Positions 22,264 to 31,903 of a stretch of 64,000 nucleotides of DNA are shown here, piece by piece; the stretch's first letter is position 1; every line of letters starts with the position of its first letter. The DNA lies in the NCBI GenBank assembly GCA_014529385.2, contig CM043963.1, forward strand, positions 93,713,912-93,777,911. The letters are read 5' to 3'. The DNA comes from Adiantum capillus-veneris. Its lineage: Eukaryota > Streptophyta > Polypodiopsida > Polypodiales > Pteridaceae. The position numbers were made by a program, and so were the translations under genes. The notes under the pieces are model-generated. The model made no database searches. It saw nothing but the letters and a program-made list of their open reading frames with translations, and was not told the origin of the DNA.

Positions 22264-23727
22264 TTACGATATGGCTCCAGTGTTTGGGTGTCTATCTGTT
22301 CCTTCTTCTTCTTCCTCCTCCTCTTCCTGTTCACTAGGCAGTGTGTGAAATCTGTCATCACGATGTGAGTTTTCCGAATGCGAAGTAGATTCAGCAGATG
22401 GGCTAGATTTCCTTTCACTTGTATCTGGCCTTGGAGATGGCTGCGGTGTTTCGTGATCACGCGAAGTTGGCCTCAGCTGATCTCTCAAAGTTTGGAGATC
22501 CTCCTCTTCTAGTAGCAATCCTGGTTCATCCCTGACATTTCTTTCTTGCATGTACCTCTCGAACCAGTCCAGCTCAAAAGCTGGGATGTTTCTATTCTTC
22601 ATTCTCAGTGTGAAAGTGCTACTAGAAGGTTTCCAAGTGGCGCCTACATCGCCTCGTAGAGATCTTTCTAAAGAAAACCCTTCTAGCATCCTTTCCATTT
22701 TTTCTATCTTCTGCAACTTGGTGTTGTTTTCCATTTCCGCTTTCCGCTTCTTTAGTCGGGCATCTTCCTCTTCAGTTCTCTTTTCTTCTTCCATCTTTTC
22801 TTGTGTACTTCTTGTCACTCTTTCCAGCTTGTGTCCTCCAATGGTGTTAATAGATGCCGGTACTTTCCTTTGTGATCTGTCTTCGCTATTTTCCCTTAAT
22901 ACCAGCCAATCGTTCTGATGAGGGGCAGGTGGCAACTGATCTGCCACGCCTATGGCATGGTATATTACTTTGGTTAGGACTTCTCCTCCTGCAATGTAAT
23001 TGGGTCTTTCCTGCCTTAGCTTTGTCATTTCTTCAAACAGATATGACGCGTGATCTATATAGAATTCACTGGTCATTCCCATAGCCCATGTCAGTGTGGT
23101 TGAGATGCTCCCGTGCGGTGTAGTGTATCTTGGCGGCCTTTTGCTGTAGCTCAACAAACACTGACTGTAGATCTGTGTCAGTTCTCTTACTTCCGGGTTT
23201 GCTATGAGTTCGAAAGAAGGTAGTTTGGACTTTTGCAAGTAAACTGTGAGGTTTTTCCTTCTTTCTCTCATGTTTGCTCCTTGATCTGACAATTTCAATG
23301 CCTCTTTGATGATCTCTTTGGTGATCTGGATCTCCATCACTTCATTATCCATGCCTGCCACTGTGCAAGTTCCATCTTCTTGGATAGTCTCTATTAGATG
23401 TTGTACCCCCTTGAAATCTATCCCTACTGGTGGTAGTGATACAAAGTTCCACAAGCCGACCTTTTTGAGCCATGACCTTTGCGGTGATCTTTTCAAGTAA
23501 TTCTCTGCCTCCTTGGGAATCATCACTGTATCCACTAAGTTTCTTTTGTCATCAACATATGAACCTTGATATATCTGAAAGGCCGCTTCCTGTTGCACAT
23601 CTGTAGGTATCCAGGTGGCTGCTGGCTTTAAAGAATTGGGTAGAAGTGCATAGGGTACTGCCCCTTCCGTTGCCAGGTTCTTGCCTTTTCTTTTTCCCGG
23701 AGAAGCCTCCATTGATCCTGTCATCAC
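22264..23727 (-). CDS. Element D accessory protein, N-terminal 487 codons
   Basis: This is the longest uninterrupted part of the accessory frame. The listed start is ATG at 23727. A second Met follows at residue 2 (MMTGSMEASPGKRKGKN), giving a basic N-terminus. A globular-looking region covers residues 25-290, a charged helix about 300-350 (EKMEEEKRTEEEDARLKKRK), and a second folded patch about 365-425 (IPAFELDWFERYMQERN). The rest is a Ser/Pro/Glu-rich tail with eight or more consecutive Glu. It ends at TAA 22264, after which the same frame stays open. Function unknown. Confidence 0.7.
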   Translation of the reverse strand: MMTGSMEASPGKRKGKNLATEGAVPYALLPNSLKPAATWIPTDVQQEAAFQIYQGSYVDDKRNLVDTVMIPKEAENYLKRSPQRSWLKKVGLWNFVSLPPVGIDFKGVQHLIETIQEDGTCTVAGMDNEVMEIQITKEIIKEALKLSDQGANMRERRKNLTVYLQKSKLPSFELIANPEVRELTQIYSQCLLSYSKRPPRYTTPHGSISTTLTWAMGMTSEFYIDHASYLFEEMTKLRQERPNYIAGGEVLTKVIYHAIGVADQLPPAPHQNDWLVLRENSEDRSQRKVPASINTIGGHKLERVTRSTQEKMEEEKRTEEEDARLKKRKAEMENNTKLQKIEKMERMLEGFSLERSLRGDVGATWKPSSSTFTLRMKNRNIPAFELDWFERYMQERNVRDEPGLLLEEEDLQTLRDQLRPTSRDHETPQPSPRPDTSERKSSPSAESTSHSENSHRDDRFHTLPSEQEEEEEEEEGTDRHPNTGAIS

Positions 23728-23740
23728 AATTATCAGTCAA

Positions 23741-26367
23741 TGCACAAACATAGTACTACTCTCCTAAATTGATTACCACTTAATCATGCATCTAGATGAG
23801 CCTTCTTAATCTCAAGATTAGTTAAGATAAAATGTTAGCAGATAGACAAGCTCTTCCATTGTGCGACTTTGGCGGCTTCAAATTGATGTTGTTGGTGAAG
23901 GAGAACAAGTCCAAATGCCTTGAAATTTTGTGTGGTGTATGCTCTCATGGCATGTAAGGTCACTCCATAATCCAAAGCTCAAAATCTGTCCATTTGCTAC
24001 TTTTTCTCAGTCTATCGCGATAGACTAGCATTTTTTTGATATGGGTCCTTTTTTGCAGTTGTGACTCCACCAATTGGTTTCCCATACCTTGCACATGATC
24101 TGACCCCATTTCTACCTCAAATGAATGTCAAGTGACCCCTTTGTGGATCAACTCCCATTTTTCCAGATTCCCTTCAAGGAGATGTTGGTCTATCTCCTTC
24201 ATTTTGTGTTGTTTTGGGCTCAAACTTAGTGGGTGGTCATCTTGCATCATGTTGAAGACAACTGCTAATTCAAATTTTTGATAAGATGGTCGAGTATCCC
24301 TCTGCTTGGTCTATCGCGATAGACTGGGACTTAGTGCCAGTTTGTCATTTTTTGGCTTTGTGACCATCTGTCTGCCTTCTCCCAGCTGATGCAAGGTTTC
24401 TTGACCCCTTACATGTAAATTTTACCTTTCTGCCCTTGAGATGTCCTGTTCTGACTCTGAGTTGTCTGCATGTCTTTCTCAGCTTGCCATATGAGTCCAT
24501 CTTGGCACCAAATTTGGTGTACTACCTTCATTTGCTTCCCCAAGTCTAGCTTGTAAAAATTTGAAAAGTCTTTCCCCCCAATAATTGTTGTAGCAAGTCT
24601 ATCGCGATAGACTGAGTTTTTGGCCAAAAAAGATTTTTCTTGCACTTTGACTTGGTATTGGTGGTTAACATTCCTTGTTAGCACCCCTCATGAAGCCAAA
24701 GTCAAAGTTTCCCTTGTCTAAGTGTTAGTTCAAGTCTATCACGATAGACTGGGCCCTTTGACATTTTTACCAGTTTTTTGATGTTAGTTGACAATCATGG
24801 TTTTAATAGGCCCTCCTAGACACACACATCAAGTTTTAATCAATTTAGCAGAATGTACTCCCTGTTTGTAGCACTTAGCTGGTCCTAAAGTTGAAGTAGA
24901 CCACTTAGGTGATGGTCGCGGTTCCTTTTTGGTTTTTGTATGATTCCGGCTGTCTTTTACTTCCTTTTGACCTTCCATCCAAGCAGTCAGTTGTTGTTTT
25001 GGTGTTTGAAACACCAAGAACGACCATTTGGACGTCTTTCTGGCCTGTTGTCGGCATTTTCCCTAGTGGAATACCTTTTTTTCCTGAGTGGACACATTCC
25101 ATCTCGTAGTTGACCTCCTTTGGATGTTCCTTGTTGAATTTGGTGTAATTTTGTCACTTGGTCGGCCCGTTAGAGTATCGTGACGCTTTGTGCGGTTTTC
25201 GTCAGATAGGGACTTTAGGCTCCGTTTTGACTAATTTTTTCATAGTCTAACCCTTCAGTCGGTTTGTCGAGGTTATTGGCTTGCTGTCTATGAATTTTGG
25301 CTCATTTCCGGTCACCTTGGTTTTGTCGCCCTTTTGCAGGTCCTGCTAAATTAGGGTTTTCTGAGCGGCTTCCTTCACGCTTTCCGAGATCATAGGCTCG
25401 ATCCCTAAGCTATAAGCATTGTGCCTTTCACTTTTGGTCCCATTTGGTGGCCTGTAGGTCTCCCTAATAACCATTCTACCATATGTGTGCACAGGTTGTG
25501 ATTGTGATGCCGGCGAGGTTTTGCGACTAACTGAAGTAAACAGCACTTAGAGTCAGTGTTGACTAGCATACCTCTCATCTCTGATGTCAATCTGGTGACC
25601 GTGCGCGATGGATGAGCTCCTAGAAGTCTCAACTGCTGTAGGGAGCTCTCTCTCTCTCTCTCACTATGGAAAATGACTCAAATGAGGAATTTCTAGCCTA
25701 GCCTCTCTATATGTAATCGAGACTCCGACACCAAATTTTCCCATCTTTTACCTGTGGCCATAACTTTTTGCGAGATGCGGTTTAGGCTCGAAAATTTCCT
25801 GATTTGGATTTCGGTTGCTTCAGTTTTACCACTTTTGCAGATTTCTCGAGTTGGAGGTCCCTTCATGACAGTGGTCATTTTGCCCTGTCACCTTTGCAAT
25901 CCTTATTTTTTCTGTGTCTTCTTTACCTTGCTCTGATCAGGCGTCTCTTCTTTTGTGTTTCCATCTGGATTACGGATTTTTTTCTATAATTTTTGCTAGA
26001 AAATGGTTAAAATAAATCAAATAAATCCCAAAATAACCCGAAAATGGCAATTCTAACCTAGAAAAATACCAATGAAAAGCAAAACGCTTTGTAGCTCACT
26101 TTTCTCTCGTCTATGTACAATCTCACTCATTATCGTCAACCTTGGCCTATTTTTTGTTGTTTTTAGACAGTTTTTGGCCAGATTTGACTCTCTTTATAGT
26201 CTATACACATCCCTAGGGGCTCATGAATGATGATTTGGTCCCCAATTTTGATTAATTATGAGGGCATATTCTTTTTCCCAAAATCACACAATAAAACGCA
26301 GAAATGGTTGAAAAATTGCTCACAAACATTGCCCTCTAATATATGACATGAGTCCGCATTGGAATGC
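23741..26367 (-). other. Element D noncoding block with palindromes
   Basis: A 2.6-kb stretch between the internal polypurine-like tract and the accessory frame. No supported gene. It holds four copies of the 16-18 bp palindrome (24009-24750) and a short CT run near 25650-25663. It could act as a leader or promoter for a separate accessory transcript, which is inference only. Confidence 0.6.
24009..24750. repeat. Palindrome cluster 1 of element D
   Basis: AGTCTATCGCGATAGACT (a perfect 18-bp palindrome) is at 24009-24026 and 24596-24613. The 16-bp core GTCTATCGCGATAGAC is at 24309-24324. A one-mismatch copy (…ATCACGAT…) is at 24733-24750. Centre-to-centre distances are about 299, 288 and 137 bp. 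Confidence 0.9.
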
Positions 26368-26384
26368 CTCCCCCCCTCCTAATT
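26368..26384 (-). promoter_or_regulatory. Internal copy of the polypurine tract in element D
   Basis: The same 17 bases as the terminal tract (AATTAGGAGGGGGGGAG on the minus strand), again with TAG closing a reading frame and a similar GTCGT...GGA sequence upstream. It lies 6.1 kb from the terminal tract, at the end of the pol region. Confidence 0.7.
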
Positions 26385-26508
26385 GGAGTCCTCCCGGACG
26401 ACAGGGTATCTTCAAGGGTATGTGTTGTGCATGGGTTTGAACTCGTGCTAATGCAGGCCTTGTAATATAGCCCTATATGCATGTGCAGTCAATGCATGTA
26501 GAAAGAAT

Positions 26509-27380
26509 TTATGCTGTGCAGGAGGAAGGTATAAGCGATGCGCTTATTGGTATTTGTCGTTGAGGTTTCCTGTGGTATCTTGAATTGGCTGGCAGATTTT
26601 CTTTGCAAGTAGTAGTTGTAACTCTGTCGCTCGTTGTTTGATTGTTTTCCACTGGTTTTGAATTGGCGTATGTGGTTCCTTTGAAGTCGATATTGTCGTA
26701 TCTGGTGGAACATTCTTTCTTTCTACCTTGATGACTTGTGTCTGATACATCCTTGTAGTTTTTGTTGTGGATTCTGTTTGTTTCCTCGTGCTGTTTGCAT
26801 GATGTTTCTTGACCTTGATAGTTGTAGATAGCTGCACGATTGTCATCTTTTTCCGTCCTTCTTGTGTTGTTGGCTCGTTTTGAATTGGCAATTTTGGCCG
26901 CCATACCAATATAGTCCGTTGCGTATTTGACATATTGACTACGTTCCTTAGAAGTTGGGCTTGTTTTCGGTGTTTTGTCTGTTCTTCTGGCTCTTTTTTT
27001 ATAGAAATTAGGCTGTCGTGCCTTATCCAAAATTTGTATTTCCGCTTTTGTTGTAATTGTGCCTCGGTCAGCTCTGTACGCCGTACCCAAACTTGCCTGG
27101 TTCCCTACATGGTTGTTGATTTTTGATAAGACGTTGCTGGACTTGTAAACTTTGTTTGTTGTTGGGCAGATTTTTGCGGTTGTATTAACTTTTGTTTCCT
27201 CCTTGACATGAATTGGTTATATGATAAGAAGGGTTCTGAAAAGTTTTCCTTTCTGAACAGTGCCTCATTCGTATCCAAATCAATGAATACCCTGTTAGCT
27301 TTCATCCATGACACTGCTAAGATACACGGAGTTGCTGACCTACTTGGTGGCAGTACATGGAATTTTTTAGTGTACGGGTG
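26509..27380 (-). pseudogene. Element D pol tail: end of second protease-like domain and basic region
   Basis: After the stop at 27382 the neighbouring frame continues the second protease-like fold: YTKKFHVLPP, then PCILAVSWMKANRVFIDLD, which matches the ILGMDWL-type block that closes retropepsins. It is followed by about 200 residues rich in Lys, Thr and Gln in several overlapping frames (for example 26933-26544) with no recognisable domain, ending before the internal polypurine-like tract. Which frame is real cannot be decided by eye. Confidence 0.5.
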
Positions 27381-27381
27381 T

Positions 27382-28563
27382 CTACACTGTGATTGGTATT
27401 ATAATAGACCACAACGTGGTCATCTCATCACCCGATGCTACTTTCAATATGTGTGTCTCTGGGATCGTCTTCATTGGTCCAAGTTTCTGAAAGAGCTCAA
27501 AGCTGATGACACTCATTTTTGCCCCACTGTCAAGTAATGCATAGATTTCAACTTGTTTTGTGCCTGCATAAGCTTTTATGTAAGGACTACACCATGTATC
27601 TTCCAAGTCGTCAATGATGCTATTGCCCTGAGCTCTAAGGTCTGTCATGGTCTTTTCTAATTCGTCGCTTTGTATATCCGCTTCGATTGTTTGGGATGTT
27701 GAAAGAGGATATTCGTCAGTCATCATTGGGGTGACCATGTTTATTGTCCTGAGAAACTGCTTTCGTTTAGCAATCCGTTCCTTTGCTTCTTGTTGTGCCT
27801 GGTCCTGAATTCTTTGTTGTTCATGTTTATAGGTTTTTCCATAATGCAGTTGAAACAACATTTCCGGTGTTAAAGGTAGATGATATTTTTTTATACGACA
27901 CCCACTAATCCAGTTCGGCATTTCTTTTCCATCTAGTGTCGACAGTTTTACTGCTCCGTTGGACGATATTTCTTGGATCAAATAAGGCCCCATGCCCCTT
28001 TTCTTTAGCTTTTTGGCATGCTGTTTAAGGGTGTATACTAAGACATAGTCGCCCGTTTTAAAGTTCTTGTTCTTGACATGTTTGTCAAAAAACTCTTTCT
28101 GTTGTCTTTTTTTTGCATAGATGGCCGCTACAGCATTGAGTCGTAACTCATCTAATTTTTCAAGGTCCTCTAACCGTTCTGAAAGTTCATGCCCCGTCCA
28201 GTCCAATTTTTTTGCTACCCTTAGTGTGGGGATTAAAAAGTCAATAGGCAATATTGCATTTAACCCATATACCATATTAAATGGTGTAGCATTGAGTGTT
28301 GTTTTATATGCAACTCGATAGGCCCACAATGCCGAATAGACCATTTGATCCCAATCTGTTCTTGTTTCACTAACGAGTTTCGTAAGAACCGTGCACAATA
28401 TTTTGTTGGTCGCTTCCGCTTGGCCATTGGCTTGTGGATGATAGGGTACAGATTTGCGATGAATTACCATAAATTCATTTAAGAGATGTTGGATAACTTC
28501 ATTTACAAAGTGTGTCCCTCTATCACTCACCAGCTCGATTGGAAGGCCATAACGTGTAAACAC
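27382..28563 (-). CDS. pol: Element D integrase (C-terminal half) plus second aspartic-protease-like domain
   Basis: It continues 29157-28564 in the same frame past one TAA. The listed start is a GTG inside the polyprotein, so this is not a true gene start. Residues 1-60 complete the integrase core (VSDRGTHFVNE with the second catalytic Asp; PYHPQANGQAEATN with the Glu). The conserved ALWAYR block and a C-terminal region (GDYVLVYTLKQH, RGMGPYLIQEI) follow. After an extended linker comes YALLDSGAKMSVIS at about residue 342, a retropepsin active-site motif. It breaks off at a frameshift near 27385, with the fold completed in the next feature. A protease domain after integrase is not the usual gypsy order, and the element has a normal protease upstream as well. 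Confidence 0.85.
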   Translation of the reverse strand: MFTRYGLPIELVSDRGTHFVNEVIQHLLNEFMVIHRKSVPYHPQANGQAEATNKILCTVLTKLVSETRTDWDQMVYSALWAYRVAYKTTLNATPFNMVYGLNAILPIDFLIPTLRVAKKLDWTGHELSERLEDLEKLDELRLNAVAAIYAKKRQQKEFFDKHVKNKNFKTGDYVLVYTLKQHAKKLKKRGMGPYLIQEISSNGAVKLSTLDGKEMPNWISGCRIKKYHLPLTPEMLFQLHYGKTYKHEQQRIQDQAQQEAKERIAKRKQFLRTINMVTPMMTDEYPLSTSQTIEADIQSDELEKTMTDLRAQGNSIIDDLEDTWCSPYIKAYAGTKQVEIYALLDSGAKMSVISFELFQKLGPMKTIPETHILKVASGDEMTTLWSIIIPITV

Positions 28564-29157
28564 TTATTCATATAAGAATTGTGCCGTGGTTCTAGCGTCT
28601 ACTTTCGTTGTGGCTTTTGCTTCCACCCATTTGGTCATGTAGTCTGTGGCCACTATGATATATTTTTCTTGTGAACGATACGCTGGTGGGGTGATAGGAC
28701 CAACAAAGTCCAATCCCCATTTGGCAAATGCTCGAGCACTCATCATTGGTCTTAAAGGAATTTCGTCTCTTTTAACCGGTACCTTAGTGCGTTGACATTC
28801 ATCACACCTTTTCACGAATTCTGCTGCATCTTGAATCATGGTCGGCCACCATATACCTGCAACCATAATGATTTTTACGGTTCTCTCTGCTGAAAAATGA
28901 CCACCTGCTACGCGTGCATGAGCCTGTTCCAATAATGGAAAGTAGTCATTTTCATGAGGAACTAACCTCAGCTGGTCATCAGTTCCTCTTTTGTACAATT
29001 GGTCACTAATGAGGGTATACCTATTCGCTTCGATTTGTAAAGCCTTTTGTCTGGCTTTAGACCAATCTCCTGGCAGCTCCTTATTAGTCAAATAATCCAC
29101 AATAGCATGACTCCATGCGGGTGCTACTGTTACTTGGTATAATGTGGCATAATCCAC
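28564..29157 (-). CDS. pol: Element D integrase N-terminal part (second zinc-finger module)
   Basis: Minus-strand polyprotein segment. A linker (WSHAIVDYLTNKELPGDW, YTLISDQLYKRG) leads to the H2C2 integrase finger: HARVAGGH at 28897-28920 and CDEC at 28795-28806. The core opens with GLDFVGPI (first catalytic Asp) and DYMTKWVEA. One TAA at 28564 separates it from the rest of the integrase. It joins the RT-RNase H frame across a one-base shift in an A-run near 29188. Confidence 0.85.
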   Translation of the reverse strand: MDYATLYQVTVAPAWSHAIVDYLTNKELPGDWSKARQKALQIEANRYTLISDQLYKRGTDDQLRLVPHENDYFPLLEQAHARVAGGHFSAERTVKIIMVAGIWWPTMIQDAAEFVKRCDECQRTKVPVKRDEIPLRPMMSARAFAKWGLDFVGPITPPAYRSQEKYIIVATDYMTKWVEAKATTKVDARTTAQFLYE

Positions 29158-31855
29158 AGTGGTATTGGATGTGCAAAAGTCGCATTTTCTTGATGTAATT
29201 TGCTACATCGCCTGCCATTCCTGGCCAATACACCCCAAGTCTTCTTAATTGTTCATACATCATTTGATTTCCTCTATAGAATCCCCCTGTTTGTGCGTGG
29301 GTCTCCTCTAGATATGCTTCGTACTCCTCTGGGCCTATACACAACCTTAGAATCCCATCGTTTCCATGATGGTACATTCTTCCCGCAAGCATTGTGTAAT
29401 TTCGTGCTTGTGTAATGTCTTCTACCGTGTGTTTGTCATCAAGATTCATTCCATATGTCAGCAATGGAATAATTTTCTCTGACCATTTCGGTACCATCTC
29501 TATATTAAACAGGTATGCGTCTGGGAGATCATCATCTACTCCGGTAGATTTTTCACCATGTAGTAATCGAGAAAGGTGGTCTGCTCTTTGATGAGTTTTT
29601 CCTTTCTTAACTACTAGCGTAAAATCAACCTCCAGCAACACAATGAACCATCTTACAATTTTTCCCGTGCTGCAAGGTTTGTTTACTAAGTACAAGAGTG
29701 CCTGATGATCCACAAAGAATGTGAATTTGTTTGCGAGTAAGTAATGCCGAAATTTCTTTATAGCATATATCATACCCAATCCTTCTCTTTCAGTGGTAGT
29801 ATAATTCTTTTCTGCACTGTTGAGTTGTCTACTAGCATAACTGATTGGAAAATCCATCTTTCCCTCATCTGGTTGTGCTAATATACAGCCTATTGCAAAT
29901 GCCGAAGCATCTACATGTACATGGAAGATCTTTGACCAATCTGGTGCTTTTAGAATTGGTGCAGATACCAGTGCATCTTTTAGTTTCTGGAATGAATCCT
30001 CACATTCATTTGTCCAAATGAAGAGCGTTATTAGACTATACAAGGGTTTTGCGATTATCGCGTACATGTAGATAAAACATCGGTAGTATCCACAATGTCC
30101 CATAAATGATTGTACCTCTCGTACAGTGTTTGGTCTTGGCAATTCTATGATCACCTTTACCTTGTCTTCATCAGTGGTAATTCCATTAGCTGACACTATG
30201 TGGCCTAAGATTTTACCTTGTCGTACCATGAATATGCATTTTTCTGGATTGAGGCAAATCCTATACGTTCTGGATTTTTCGAATACCTTTCTCAGATGAT
30301 CTATATGGTCTTCTCTCAATAGAGAATAGACACACAAGTCGTCCATGTAAATATCCAAGAATTTTCGCAAGTATTCTTTAAAAGCGTGTGTCATTAATCT
30401 CTGAAATGTGGCTGGAGCATTGGTGAAGCCAAATGGCATTACCCTAAACGCATATATGCCCCATTCTGTTGCAAATGCTGTTTTGTATTGATCTTCTAGT
30501 TTGACCCCCAATTGGTTATAACCAGAGAATCCGTCCATAAAGCTATAGGCTTGCTTGCCTGCCACTCGTTCCAGGACGTGTTCAGTGATAGGAAGAGGGT
30601 AGTTATCTCTTATTGTTGCTGCGTTTACCTTCTTGAGATTCACACACACTCGTAATTTCCCATTTTTCTTGGGTACCACCACTATCGAGGACACCCAGTC
30701 CGTGTGTTCTATCTCATAAATAAATTCAACCTCCATAAGTTTGTCTATCTCCTCTTTTATCCTTTTGGCGAATGTCTCATTATACGTGTAGGGACGTTGT
30801 TTTCTTGGCTTTGCATCAGACTTCAGAGGGATTGAATGTTCACAAATGTTAGGATCCACTCCCTTCAAATCTTTGTACGACCATGCAAATACATCTCGAA
30901 ATTCCTTAAGTGTTTTGATCAGTAGGTCCTCTTCTTCTCGACCTAGATCTGTGGCAATGTAAGTAGGTCGAGGATTTTCTCCTGGCTCTGCTAAGTCTAT
31001 TTTCTTGGCGTTCTCTGGCCCATCGTAGGACTCGTTTGATTTAGGCTCCCTCATTGGTTGCTGAACCACCAATCTTCTTTCCTGAATGGTGTACTTACAA
31101 TAGTGAGGAGGTACATCTATCTTTTTACTCCCATCACTAGCGTTCGTTCCATCGCTACTTTCCATTTCAATTGTCCATACATTTTTAATTTTTTGTTTCA
31201 ACTCATTGTATCTCGTTTTTCGTTCAATTTTCGTCATAATTGGACTACCACAGACATTCAGTTTTTTTGTTGCAACTCTTTTTTTTGGTTTGCTGGTTTT
31301 CTTAGGTTTTAACAGTCTGGACTTAAATCCTGAGTCTTCAGCAACCTTAAGAAATCTTCCTGACACTTTATCCTTAGCACAATCAACAGCATGAATGTTC
31401 ATAAGGAAATGTGTCTTACCCTTAAACTCTGGCATGGGTCTCAACCTGGTTGGTGTACTGATGTGGTGTCGTTTACTCTTGTATCTTTTTTGGCGTCTCT
31501 CACTTTGGTTTGGAAAATGGTAGAAGACGTCATTGTCTTGATCTTGATTGTCGTCTCCCTCTGTATTTTTTGACTTCTCGTCATCCGCGTTATCCTTGTT
31601 TTCACTTTGATCAGAAGAATCATAAAATTCTTCTCCTTCTTGCTTGATTTCTTTACTGGGGATGTCCACATAGCCCACTATCTTAATCTCAAGTTTTGTT
31701 TCTGTTTTATGGATCCTCATATCCTCAGTATCTACCTCGTCCTCATCCTCCTCCACAATTTTTCTCAACATGTAGTATGGTATGATATCGTAGCCATTCT
31801 CATCACAAAATTTGGTGGGAGTGACTTCATTGACGCATACATCCAATGTAGCCAA
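29084..31855 (-). CDS. pol: Element D reverse transcriptase and RNase H, with first zinc-finger module
   Basis: A 923-codon minus-strand frame, in frame with the protease segment 33217-31904 and separated by one TGA. The first 290 residues are an acidic/basic linker. RT spans about residues 320-560 (VVVPKKNGKLRVCVNLKKV, FSGYNQLGVKLEDQ, MPFGFTNAPATFQ, catalytic YMDDL at about residue 503). RNase H follows with its first Asp (HVHVDASAFAIG), the second block (TTTEREGLGMIYAIKKF) and DHQALLYLV. The end holds an integrase-type finger: HAQTGG, LGVYWPGM and, one frame over, CDFC (29173-29184). It would copy the RNA into cDNA and degrade the template. Confidence 0.9.
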   Translation of the reverse strand: MATLDVCVNEVTPTKFCDENGYDIIPYYMLRKIVEEDEDEVDTEDMRIHKTETKLEIKIVGYVDIPSKEIKQEGEEFYDSSDQSENKDNADDEKSKNTEGDDNQDQDNDVFYHFPNQSERRQKRYKSKRHHISTPTRLRPMPEFKGKTHFLMNIHAVDCAKDKVSGRFLKVAEDSGFKSRLLKPKKTSKPKKRVATKKLNVCGSPIMTKIERKTRYNELKQKIKNVWTIEMESSDGTNASDGSKKIDVPPHYCKYTIQERRLVVQQPMREPKSNESYDGPENAKKIDLAEPGENPRPTYIATDLGREEEDLLIKTLKEFRDVFAWSYKDLKGVDPNICEHSIPLKSDAKPRKQRPYTYNETFAKRIKEEIDKLMEVEFIYEIEHTDWVSSIVVVPKKNGKLRVCVNLKKVNAATIRDNYPLPITEHVLERVAGKQAYSFMDGFSGYNQLGVKLEDQYKTAFATEWGIYAFRVMPFGFTNAPATFQRLMTHAFKEYLRKFLDIYMDDLCVYSLLREDHIDHLRKVFEKSRTYRICLNPEKCIFMVRQGKILGHIVSANGITTDEDKVKVIIELPRPNTVREVQSFMGHCGYYRCFIYMYAIIAKPLYSLITLFIWTNECEDSFQKLKDALVSAPILKAPDWSKIFHVHVDASAFAIGCILAQPDEGKMDFPISYASRQLNSAEKNYTTTEREGLGMIYAIKKFRHYLLANKFTFFVDHQALLYLVNKPCSTGKIVRWFIVLLEVDFTLVVKKGKTHQRADHLSRLLHGEKSTGVDDDLPDAYLFNIEMVPKWSEKIIPLLTYGMNLDDKHTVEDITQARNYTMLAGRMYHHGNDGILRLCIGPEEYEAYLEETHAQTGGFYRGNQMMYEQLRRLGVYWPGMAGDVANYIKKMRLLHIQYHCGLCHIIPSNSSTRMESCYCGLFD

Positions 31856-31903
31856 AATTTGAGACCATTCTAGGGGTTCGAGCTTCTCTTCAGGAAAAGG
31901 TTC

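Larger units (their letters stand above)
20272..23727 (-). pseudogene. Element D accessory frame between pol and 3' LTR (about 1,145 codons)
   Basis: Four minus-strand open stretches (23727-22264, 22239-21778, 21865-21182, 21160-20306) belong to one reading frame. The first and second, and the third and fourth, are in the same frame and each pair is separated by a single TAA. One frameshift lies near 21915, and another near 20345 leads to a conserved tail ending VVVDMN at the polypurine tract. The N-terminal 300 residues look globular and Trp-containing (SWLKKVGLWNFVSL, EDGTCTVAGMDNEVMEI, TWAMGMTSEFYIDH). Then come a Lys/Glu-rich helix, an acidic Ser/Pro region with a Glu run, and a long coiled coil (heptad-like, rich in L, E, K, Q). 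The last 280 residues look globular and aromatic-rich. I do not recognise the family. A loose resemblance of the N-terminus to plant transposon-associated proteins is only an impression. Its position matches env-like genes of Athila elements, but I see no signal peptide or membrane segment. Confidence 0.72.

Noticed and set aside
20272-23727. The accessory frame as a captured host gene or nested separate element
   Set aside because: It has no target duplication or terminal repeats of its own, and it ends in the element's polypurine tract; capture of an unknown host gene remains possible but unsupported.
24009-24750. Regularly spaced palindromes suggested a CRISPR array
   Set aside because: Spacing is about 300 bp, there is no cas gene, and the DNA is plant retrotransposon; they are palindromic motifs inside element D.
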